Below, piece after piece: positions 32,575-42,355 of a stretch of DNA of 64,000 bases. Made by a program: the position numbers and the translations under genes. The number at the start of each line of letters is the position of its first letter. Position 1 is the first letter of the stretch. Under the pieces are notes generated by a model. That model was given only the letters and a program-made list of their open reading frames with translations, was not told the DNA's origin and searched no databases. Where the stretch lies: assembly GCA_030374805.1 (NCBI GenBank), contig JARGSG010000112.1:62001-126000 (forward strand), in the 5' to 3' direction. Source of the DNA: Gracilaria gracilis (lineage: Eukaryota; Rhodophyta; Florideophyceae; Gracilariales; Gracilariaceae).

Positions 32575-35083
32575 ATGGAAACTGTGCATTCTGTACGTGA
32601 TAGTGGAACAAATGGGGGGGAATGTGGAGGGGACGGTGAGGAGGAACGAGCGGAAGGAAGTGTGACGCCGTGTGAAGAAGACTTTGATACAATGAGTTCT
32701 ACTTCTACTGCTGATTATCCAGCAGAGGAATGGGTGCGACGGGGTTTGTTGCGTACATGGATCAGATGCAAACGGGCAGTGAAAACGAGGTTTTACAGCA
32801 CCTTCAGTACATAGCCGAGTACTTCGGCTTTAAACTCTTTATAAGAGATTCGAAATACGCCGTTGATCAAGAGGGCCGAAAGGTATTGGTACGCGGATAT
32901 TTGAGGTGTTCACTTCGATACAAGGACGCCTTTAAGTGTACCTACAGTTTTAAGGTCAGGAGAGTTCGAGTATCAAAGGAAGGAACTCCCAGCTTTGCCT
33001 TCTCACCCGAATTTTCAAAGGCGCACCATAATCATTCCCCCACTCCACCCGCGCTGCTCCGTAAACTTTGTCCTACGACCGTGGTTGAAGCTCGCCATCT
33101 ACGCAATAACCTCCATCTACGTATGATGTTGTCATCAAGTTGGTGGAGGATAAATATGGTGTGAAAGTCGACCGGGAGCTATTTCGCAAGCGACTACATT
33201 ATATGTACGATTGTCGATACCCTAAGGAGAAAGACTGTCTGCGTCTCTATCAGAATCTCATTACCATGAAGTCAGATAACCCGCACCATAAGGTTTTCTG
33301 CCGTACAGACACTGGGAGTGGTCTACAATGTGTGACGTGGTGCCTAGAAAACTGGTCTACCGACTACGAGCGATTCGGCATCATCCCCGGTGTGTCGGCG
33401 GACTGCAATTCGATCTCGAACCGATTCAATTTACCCCTGTTTAGTATAAATGGGAAGGATAATGGTGGGCATATGACGACCTAGCAAACCGAGAACACTC
33501 AGAGATGGTGTAAGTCTATCGGCAGGGCCGCTGCGGGAAAGGTCATGGGGCAGGACCTGCATGAGCTACGTAAAAGCACAACCGTGGAGATATTCGAGGA
33601 AAGGAGGACGAAATTGGAACAGGAGTACTTCTCCGCCTCCCAAAAACCACCGCGATGGTACAAGTTCCTCTACCGCGATAACCCCTCGTTCCTCATCCGA
33701 TGCTATAAGGACCTACAGGTCCCTTACCGCTTTCTCTTCCAGGGGAGCGGGTACAGCGAGTTCTCCAACGCACGTTACCGTCGCAAGATACTGAATTACG
33801 ACGTCCCGTTTTCTGAAGTACCTCTCGTTTTGGCTGCCTTCACAAAGAGAATGAAGAACGAACGACGAAACAACGCAACAATGGGGGATACAGCACTACG
33901 TAATCGGCTCGCGACGTCCGGACTTCCGCTCTCAATGAATAGCGCCACCCGTTTGGTATAATCATTTACGAGGTACAGTATCAAACACTTCATAGAGCGA
34001 AGCGTTCGATTCTCCGCCTATTATAGAGTGACGGATGCTGTCGTGCTTCCCACTCATGACGCTGCATTTAATTACGATATCGATACGGAGGATCTGGAGC
34101 TCACATCCAAGCAGCCTCTAGTTATTCTCACCCTCACCTTGTACACTACCACAGAGCCCAGTGGCGGTACGTCTAACACCCAAGACAACCAGACTAATAC
34201 GTACAACGTCTACCTGCACAGACGCGAAGGATCCTCCGAAAATATAAGTGGCAGGTGTAGCTGCCGAGACGCAACGGCGTTCGGCTTCCCATGCTGCCAT
34301 ATGACCCGCGTCTGCGTCGTGTACGACGATGTCCGAGACCGATGGCCCCACATTGTACATGCTCTTCCCCCTCGGTTTCGAATAGGAGACGTCTGGCACC
34401 CTTATTGGGGCCGTAAAGATGATTCCTGGAACTTAAGGGATATACTTATCATGCAGGAAAAGCAAGGAGGACCATCCACAGACTTCTATCTTCGTCAACG
34501 AGAGGAGAGCGCCGTAAACGCAACATCCGAATCTTCTGTCCCTCCCACGAACGCTTCACACTGGACAATCGATGACCAATTCAACCAGCTCCAGCAACAA
34601 CAACGAGCGCAGATGAGATCCGAAGTATCGTACTCAAACGGGAAAGCTCTGTTCGACCAAATGCACAGACTTGCAGAGAGCTATGTCAATGTAGGACTTA
34701 AAAGCCTTATACAGTATCTTCAACAAGGCGTCCAACAACTCAGCAATGGCCGATGTCCCTCCAGACCTCACTCCACGTTCCCTGGTCCTTCTCGAGTATC
34801 AGATCTACTCACCGACGCGGAAGAAGCTCACCCGGTGGAAATACTTAATCCCAATGACGGTCTCGGCGCGCGTGCGCGTAAGAGAAAGAAATCATTTCTT
34901 GAAAGGGGATCGAAGAGGCAGCGTGTTCATCATAATGCTCAGAACATCACGCAAAACCTTACATATTCTCTTCCACAGCCCACAAATACTCCGATACGCA
35001 CTCCAAGCCAGGCAATTGCCAGAGCTCTATCTGTGGTTGATCACCCAGACAACCAGTACGAGGCATTCAATGGAGTACGTTAG
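32575..35083 (+). pseudogene. MULE 2 ORF2: FAR1-like, MULE transposase, SWIM
   Basis: ATG 32575. The frame moves near 32745 and again near 33135; in-frame stops are TAG 33482-33484 and TAA 33959-33961 (Tyr in copy 1). Domains in order: a FAR1-like module (YFGFKLFIRDSKYAVD, LRCSLRYKDAFKC, HHNHS), the start of the MULE transposase (FRKRLHYMYDCRYPKEKD, FNLPLFSINGKDNGGHMT), a jump that appears to omit most of the DDE core, the post-core helical part (RWYKFLY, RFLFQGSGYSE, NSATRLV) and a SWIM finger CSC(x9)C-x-H at about 34257-34305. The tail is Gln/Ser-rich with a basic patch (RKRKKSFLERGSKRQR) that may be a nuclear signal. Ends at TAG 35081-35083. Confidence 0.88.
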
Positions 35084-35119
35084 AAAGAATGTTAGTAATC
35101 ACGAGTAACGTAGACACTT

Positions 35120-35945
35120 GTAATGAATACCTGTGCGAAAACCTACCTTCGAGCGGCAGCGCCAAACGGTATCAATGAGCGTCACGTGCAGCAGCGACCA
35201 GCGAACCCCACGAGTGGCAGCGACGACCGGGAACGACCAGCAACGGCGACCAGCGGTAGCAACGTGCGACAACGACGAGCAGCAGCGATGAACGGGATTG
35301 ACCTGCACATCGACAACCGGGGGTGCCAAACCCTAGCAACTACCGGGAGCGAGCAGCAACAGAAAAAAGCTGCTGCCCCCAGCAGTAACAAGTAGCAGGA
35401 GCGGCGATCGCGAGCGGGCAGCGCGAGCGACCAGATCGAGAGACCCGTAGCGGACAAAGCGGTAGAATCCAATGTCAGATACCAGCGGCACCAACTAGCA
35501 GCAGCGACGAGCGGCAGTCACATGTAGAAGGCACGGTGACAACGAACGACATTCGCCGCAGAAAAGTGCGACGGCCACGAGCGGCAAGCACGCTTTCTAC
35601 GAGCAGAAGGTAGGATACCCATAAGCGGTAGAGATGAGCGAAAGCCACGAGCGGCAGGCGCGGTGGCCACAATCGCAGAAATGACCGGCACCGATGACCA
35701 AAAGCAACGCTTGGCGTTGATGAGCGGCGGTAACGAGCGGCGGTAACGAACGGGGGCAACGAGCGGCGGCAACGAGCGGCTGCGACGAGCGGCGTCGATG
35801 GGTAGCGGCGGCGAGCGGTGTTGATGGGCGGCAGGGATGAACAGAAGCGATAAGTGGCGGCGGTTGGCGGCAGGGAAGAACGCTAGGCGTAGTCGGCGTG
35901 AGCGCCAGGGATGAGTGGGGGGATGGTTTGTGAAAGGAGCAGAGA
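35120..35945. repeat. subterminal GC-rich degenerate repeats (right)
   Basis: Complementary counterpart of 29520-30350, with GAGCGGCRGTAACGAGCGG-like units clearest at 35725-35830. Minus-strand open frames here are repeat artefacts. Confidence 0.7.
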
Positions 35946-35948
35946 GGG

Positions 35949-36230
35949 TGTATGGATACTCGGGGACATTTTGAGAGAGGACAGTGCACGCTTTTTTCGA
36001 ATGGGGTGACGTCACGCGTGGATAGCTCCAAGGGGTGACAGGGGAGGATGCTGACGAATAAGAAGCTCCAAAACGGAGGGAACTGTGCCTTGGCGAGTTG
36101 GAACTAGGGGTAGAGGGTCTGGGGAGCGCGGTGGAAGAAGTGGAGGATCCTGTTCGTTTTGTTTCATACAGGTGGAGGATCTGGGGGCAAAAATCTACAT
36201 TCCTCACAGTGCGTAGATTCTCCGGAAGCC
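35949..36230 (-). repeat. MULE 2 right terminal inverted repeat
   Basis: On the minus strand it reads GGCTTCCGGAGAATCTACGC and on, like the left end. Confidence 0.92.
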
Positions 36231-36239
36231 TGGGGCAAA
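36231..36239. repeat. 9-bp target duplication, right (MULE 2)
   Basis: TGGGGCAAA, identical to 29225-29233. Confidence 0.93.
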
Positions 36240-36426
36240 TGTATAGCCCTCTTTTTATAGATCTGGTAACATCATTCACTGAAGGAGTCCCCGTCTCCAG
36301 AATGTAGCGCGACAGCGTTTGTCAGCAGCACCGCGACAAATACCCACATGACAATCTAGAAGTGCACGTCGAAAACATTCCTCACTTGGAGATGTCAAGA
36401 AAGCTTGTTGATTCTTCAAGTTCCTC

Positions 36427-37826
36427 TTATAAGTCCGAAACTGTTTCTGCTAGCAAACCGGTAGCCTCGACTCGCTCAACTGCGCCCAAATACAGCATTG
36501 TTTTCGTACGGCGATGTATGTCTAGGACGAGGTAAACTGCATGGACGTAATGAAATGAGCGCTTCAGACCCAATTCGTCTAATTCTACATTTAGGTCTTG
36601 AAAATAACGTTTGAACGCAGTGTAACGTTCTATACCATAGTCGGCCAGACTGTCGAAAAAGATCACTGCGTCAAAAAAGGGCAACCGATCATGGCTGTCC
36701 CCCAGTCAAAAACCTTGTATACTTGTGGTGGACCAGAATTCAACGCCCCAAGATTTCCCATATGCAGATCGCCATGTACCAGAGAATCAGCTACCCCCAA
36801 AGAAATTATGTGCCCGAACATCATTTGCAATGCGGGAATGCTCTGCCGCACCACACTCAAAGTGTCTGCAGGAAGAAGGTCATCAAGAATTGGGTTGTTC
36901 AGTATAAGCTTGATGTTTTTCATCAACCATTGCGTGCTGAACTCTGGGACCCTATTCTTACGAAGTTCCATTGTATACCTTCGAGAATGCTGTTGAAAGA
37001 AACAGATAGTACGTATCCTCGCATCAAGTCTCAGATCGGACTTCCCCATCTCTCCCACGTCTTTCTGCAAGAGAACACAGTCTTTGTCTCTCACAGCCAC
37101 TACGTACAGTGCTACTTCGGGCATTCTATTGGCAAGACATGCCGTGATTGTAGCTTCGCGAAAAGCGGAGATAAATGCCTTCAAGAACAACCTTTGATGG
37201 TCGAAATTAAGTACGTCACTGATGGTTTTGGTATCGCAAATCCGGTCAGACTGGTCAGACCCGCCCATAGTACATGTGAATGTGACAGAGTCCAATGAGA
37301 TTGTCAGAATCGTCACATCTGTCAACATCTTGAAGCCCTTCCTCTCCAACTCAAGTTTTAGCCATAATTGTACACCCTGAAACCAGCCCCTACACTTCCA
37401 CGGCTCTGAGAAGGTCATAAAAGTGCGGGATTTGTCAACATGGAAGTACGGTAGTCCCTGTGTTCTCTGAACATATCCATTTCTTTCAATTGCTATGGTA
37501 GACACAGCACAACGTTTCTTTACCCAGTTGAACGTCTTTGGAAAGAATCTCTCGGAGTTAGTCATCTCCATTTCCAGAATAGCTTCTTCCATCCCATACT
37601 CGATTGCGGTCGACCAGATTGCTCGGAGAATTCGCAATTGGACTTGAAGCTCAGTGGAGATTTAGTTTTCTAACATGGCAGGGTTCTTTCTATAGCTGAA
37701 ACCGACATCATTCGAAACCAAGAGTTTAGGAAGAACTAATTCAAAACGAGGTGTTCTGGAAGCCAATAAGGACCCGTCTGTTAGACTTTCAATCCACAAA
37801 TGATAGGTATTCACATCATTCATCAT
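36427..37826 (-). pseudogene. APH/choline-kinase-fold phosphotransferase-like pseudogene
   Basis: Minus strand, ATG at 37824-37826. The frame reads 54 codons to an in-frame TAA (LEN-stop-ISTELQ, consistent with CAA to TAA), then about 320 codons to a frameshift in a run of six T (36673-36678), then on to 36427. The catalytic loop is clear, LVHGDLHMGNLGA, followed by the metal-binding Asp in VFDWGTAMIGCPF. These are hallmarks of the aminoglycoside phosphotransferase-like family, which includes choline and other small-molecule kinases. The long N-terminal part, of about 260 residues, is not one I know. Nothing indicates an antibiotic substrate. If both defects are sequencing errors it would be a whole gene of about 465 residues. 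Confidence 0.78.
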
Positions 37827-38771
37827 GAAGCGTTACTTGGAGATGGACTCAAGCAGGATCCTATGGGGGAGTGAGGGTGACCGAACTGCCTCGGGAGATT
37901 AGCAAAAGTTTTGTATCCCTCATCTCGAAATGCCCGGCACTTCGCATCAACAAATTTAATAATGATTGATTCTCTAATGCAGCCGCTCTGTAGCACATTG
38001 GAACGCTACCCTTGGTACAACGGTAGTTATTTTTTTAATAATCGCCTTTTAGCCTTTTTGGGAGGATGGTGCGTCGCAACTCTTGCACCGTCAGGAGTGC
38101 AGAAAGAGCTAAACAAACGGTGATGATGTCCTGTTTTGTTGGTACATTTTGCCAAGCATTATTAGTTCAAGAGGCATAAGTTTCTGCCATGCTTCGGGTC
38201 GCGGTTTTGTTGTATGAGCCTTGTGTGAAGGTTGATGTGAGGATTGTGGAATGGGTTGGGTGATTGGTGCAGCATGCAGAGGCCAAACGCAGCGTCGGGG
38301 CTAGTACTTTTTTGGGAATGGAGGAAGAACTATATCCGAATAGAGCCGGCGACATCTTCCGCGAGTCGACATTCGTCGCACACACGTATATTTAGCCGCG
38401 TAGATGAAGCCGAACCGTCGTTTGGTGTTGGATTGGACCCTCAATTAAGCGACATACAATCGCTATGGTCCATTGAGTATCTTCCTCCTGTGTCTATTAC
38501 AGACTGCGCAACAACGGTATGTGATCCCTCTCCTTTCCAGCTGTCTGGTCCTGTAATAAAGGTGGAGTCCGCACAAGAGTCCAGAGCCTTCAACTGGTCG
38601 ACCGCAGTCCACTATGACGTGATTCCTCTTTAGATCGCCGCAATCGCGGCACACATCACTCCTGAAAGACTTCTGGGAAGATTGCGGCATCCTGGTGCTT
38701 CAGGACCAGGAGCTTCACGAGGCACTGATCTGAGAGGGCACCCCAGGTCTTAAGTGGTTTTGGCAGCGGGG
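37827..38771. other. no supported gene
   Basis: A plus-strand frame at 38244-38633 (130 codons, including LSDIQSLWSIEYLPPVSI) could be a remnant exon but has no recognisable feature. Confidence 0.3.
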
Positions 38772-39479
38772 TCAAAATTCCTTTGATGCGGCTCCAGCGC
38801 TTGGGAATTGAAGTTCATTGGTTTCGAAATTAGATTGTGGAGTGGAGCAAAAATCGCTTTGCATGATTCTCGTTATATCACCCACAGTTTCGGCGCCTGC
38901 CCGAAGAATACTTTGACGGGGCCGTTGTGACTTGGGAACCAACAGTAAGTTTGCAGAGTGGTAGGAGTCAATAATGCGGGAGAGAAAGTATTTAACTAGT
39001 CCAATGCCGTCGGCAATAGAATGGCGAACTCGAATCACCAGACATCTTAGAACATAATGTTCGACCTCAGTCAGTACTCCTGGATGACAATCAGGAATAT
39101 CTCCGGCGTGACCGAGTACGAACAGTACGAAGCAGAGGATCTCACAGTACCTAGGCGTGTTTCCAACGGAGTTTAGTACATATTTCCGATTGCTCTACTG
39201 GGCTGACGTCAAGTCGTCTTGTGAGTGGTGACCGGACGACTGTGTAATATCCACTACTGCACCCATTGAGGTAAGCGAGTTTTCATCTACGCCGCTTGAG
39301 AAATCAAGCAGCTTCACAAAGAGGGCCTTATGTTTCTGCCCAATGCCATCAATGTGCGGCAAGGAATACTCATCGGAATCTCTGAACTTGCGCCACTCAG
39401 GACAAAAACTCCAAGCCCGTCCATCAGCGTTAAGAACGAACACACATCTAGAACATACATGATGACCTATCAAAAACAA
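38772..39479 (-). pseudogene. unknown gene with one in-frame TAG
   Basis: One minus-strand frame is readable for about 236 codons with a single TAG at 39195-39197. The first part has HHVCSRCVFVLNADGR and WSFCPEWRKF, a possible zinc site. The second has YCEILCFVLFVLGHAGDIPD, LTEVEHYVLRCLVIRVRH and a long helical stretch to the TAG-free end. The family is not recognised. The frame opens at a TGA without an ATG near the start, so the true 5' end is missing or spliced. Confidence 0.4.
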
Positions 39480-40239
39480 TCCGGACGGGAATCAAGCGTA
39501 AACCACAAAGCTTAGTCAGTCCAGTTTGATTTTATCACGACCTTTTGGATTGCAAGTCGCCTGTGCTCAGTGTGTAGCGATTCAGTTGCGACTGCGTTAG
39601 GCTTTAGTGTACGCGGTGAGAAGAAAGGTGCTATTTGCTGTCCAGGAACGAATATGAAAAAGAAGGCGGAGCACGTGATATATCCGAGACGCTTCGATCA
39701 TTGCGTGCGTATTGAAAGTAGAGGCAGAGAAAAAGAAATGTGGTCAGTACGTGAACTTCAAGCTTTCTATCACGAGAGAGACATAAATAAACCGATCAGC
39801 CGTGGTCTTTTTCACCCACTCTGTGAGACACCCGTCTCAAGCCGAGTTTTGGCGGGGGATTAAAGAGAACACCAACCAAACGGGCCATCCCCCAAAAGGC
39901 TGGACGTTGTTCGTGGGCCATACCAAACGAATTATGTGAAGAAGTAAACGGCGCAGGCCGGAACCTTATTGTGAACTTCGTGTCCTAACACATGCGCACA
40001 AGCTAGAATCAGTCTTCAACACCATTCGCTCCCGTGATTTGCCTTTCAGGGGATTTGCACGGCACCCTTAATAAACGACACAGCCCCAACCCAGTGGGGC
40101 GACTGAGGTCCCTTCCACACGCGAGACAACCATACACAACCAAACGCACTACCGTCGCGCTCAGGCAAGACCAACTTCTTATTTTTAGCGTGTAAAAGTT
40201 AGTCAGAAGACACACAAAAGAGAAACGGGGAGAGCTAGT
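39480..40239. other. no supported gene
   Basis: A plus-strand frame at 39570-39863 is open but featureless; the remainder shows no coding signal. Confidence 0.35.
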
Positions 40240-42144
40240 ATCAGAGAAGAATGGCCGATATATTGGCCGACTAGGAGCCGACTACGCTCAGTTTGGAGAG
40301 AATATGAAGATACCTCCGGTGGGTCATTTTCTTCTTGGTGCAATCGCGTTCGAGCCCCCTTCGACGAGATATATTGTGTCCGGAACCGAGAGTACTGGGG
40401 GGAGTTTTTCGCCGACGATGCCCGTATAAAGGGTACGCACAAGTACCTGTTCGGATGGCACAACCAGGAGTATTTCGATATGCTCCCGGCCGATCGTGCA
40501 AAGCACTATGTACCAATTGGGACTTCCATGGCGGAAATAATGTCGTTGTCCCGTCATTTGGGTATACCGACGCCTTCTTTCACAGCATACTACACCAACC
40601 TGATGTTAGGACCACGAAATGAGTTCACAGATGCCATCTGGCAGGCCTTTTTCGCCGAATGCGTACTGTTCTTCTTCATGGGATGGTTGTATGCAGCCCG
40701 CTATGGGGTACCGATTCGCACAAAGTGCCGCGGTAGGCGGTTGTACCATGACGATAACCTGCTGTCTCCAGTTGGTTAGTTGTTCCCGTTACCGGCTGCT
40801 GTGATTATCTATGCCCGTCGTTTGGGTATTCAAAACATCCTTCGTGGGTGTAACTACGGCTTTGCTGACGTTCGGTCACTCGTATCAGATGTGATTTGCA
40901 TTGACTGGTCCCAAACCCCTGGGTTCTTGTGGTACGATTACAAGACAGACACGTACTACGACATTCCGCGACATCCTGCGGGGCGCGAAGATGGAAAGGC
41001 TTACGAGTGTATGCCGCCTTTCTTACCGTCTGTGAGAGAATCCCAAACTCGGAGGCTCCTGAGTTCAAGGATTATTGGCTCCGCGGTGTCGTTTTCGTCG
41101 CTGCTTGCTTGGAAGATCCCCGAGTCCCGCCACCTGGCCGATCACTGCCAGATAACCCTGGACCCTTACTCGTAATGGGCTTGGAAGAGGAGGACGACGA
41201 CGAAGATGAGGGTCCTTCCCTGCCTGATGCCGCGAACGTACCTTCAGCGCCTATCGCTTCCGTATCTGTGGGAAACCCGGGTACTTTTATTGCTCCCAGT
41301 AGGGCTTCCGGACGTGTTTCGTCCTCACCAAATGCAATGGTGGGCGTCCCGGTTGTTTCCAGTCTGGGTCGGACTTCTAGCGGCGTTGTGGTTGGCCCGG
41401 GTACGGCCATTGCTCCAGGCGCGTTGCCCGCTTCTGCTCCCATGCAGGTCGGGTTCATTTCGGGAGTCAGCATAGCTCCTGGTGGTGTCTACAGTCCCGA
41501 GATTGAAGCTGCATTAACCGCTATAGGGTCAAAATACCAGAGAATGGGCGTCTATGCCCCGACTTCTGTCCTGGGTGCACTCATCGCAGCCCGATCCTGG
41601 GTCCGAGACGTGTCGTTAATGCCAGTTATTTCCCAGAGAGTTGTTTGCATGCGTCAGACTTTGACAGCCAATCCTAGCTAATGTGAGCGCCCGCTTTGGG
41701 ATTGAGGACTTCCAAGATGGTCGAGTGTCTGCTCTTGCTCGCGAACAACCCGAGCGGGGTACCAGCATGCGGACCCAGACGTCCGTAGTGCTTCACCGTG
41801 CGGATGAGGCCGTCGCTTCGCTCTCGTTCATGTGTGTGCCTCCCGAGGGTCCTTCGAACGAGGGTGGCGAGCCTTCAGCTCCACAAAGTGGCATTGAAGT
41901 CGCTCTCACCCCAAGGATTGCAGGAATGACAGGCGCTGCTGGAGCAGCGGCGCCGGGTGCGTCTGTTCCCAATCCGGCTAGTAGTCCTAGTGGCGATCCC
42001 AAAGGGTCTGATGACCAGCCTCTGATCGGTAGAGGTCCCAGGCTCCTGACTCTCGAATCATCAATGGGTGAAGAGATTGATACTGGTGGACCATGTTCCG
42101 CGGTTCAGCGCCGACGTCGTGCCCGCACTGGGAACGAGGAGTAG
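40240..42144 (+). pseudogene. unknown gene, Pro/Gly/Ala-rich C-terminus, broken
   Basis: Coding-like sequence on the plus strand starts near 40.24 kb (WPIYWPTR, EYWGEFFADDARIKGTHKYL, GWHNQEYFDML). It reads through TAG 40777-40779 (LLSPVG-stop-LFPLPAAVI), changes frame near 41040 (PEFKDYWLRGVVFVAACLED) and again near 41675, and ends at TAG 42142-42144. The C-terminal 330 residues are low-complexity with an acidic EEEDDDEDEG patch and RRRRAR close to the end. A basic/acidic, Gly/Pro-rich tail after a folded N-terminal part recalls retroelement Gag or a fungal regulatory protein, but I find no zinc knuckle. No start codon is certain. Confidence 0.4.
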
Positions 42145-42355
42145 AACAGACACACTAAAGTCGTGAATGCTGATTCATCCTACAGAGAGGCGGATTACCT
42201 GCGCTTCGTGAGGACGAGCGTCCAAACTGGCAAGTGTGCGGTGGCGGATCGTGCTTGTTGGCGTGCACCGCCGACCAGCAATGCAGATGTATGCCCTCTG
42301 GGGTTGAATGTTGGCACGTGCGCGGCGTGGAGCCAGGGGCGACTTGCAAGGCGAA

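Larger units (their letters stand above)
29234..36230 (+). mobile_element. MULE transposon with Ulp1 protease (copy 2)
   Basis: A 6,997-bp element flanked by the 9-bp duplication TGGGGCAAA. Both ends begin GGCTYCCGGAGAATCTACGC on their own strand, and about 280 bp of each end are closely related inverted repeats. A duplication of 8-11 bp is typical of Mutator-like elements. Inside are, in order, a C48 protease with a FAR1-like domain, a 58-bp intron, a second FAR1-like domain, a MULE transposase part and a SWIM finger. Several stops and frameshifts mean this copy is not autonomous, though its ends are well kept. Confidence 0.95.

Noticed and set aside
35475-36279. Minus-strand 253-residue open frame.
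   Set aside because: It is the inverted-repeat end and subterminal repeat of the MULE.
36427-37826. An antibiotic-resistance aminoglycoside kinase.
   Set aside because: Only the fold motif (HGDLHxGN, DWG) is shared; the eukaryotic setting and unfamiliar N-terminal domain give no support for that substrate.
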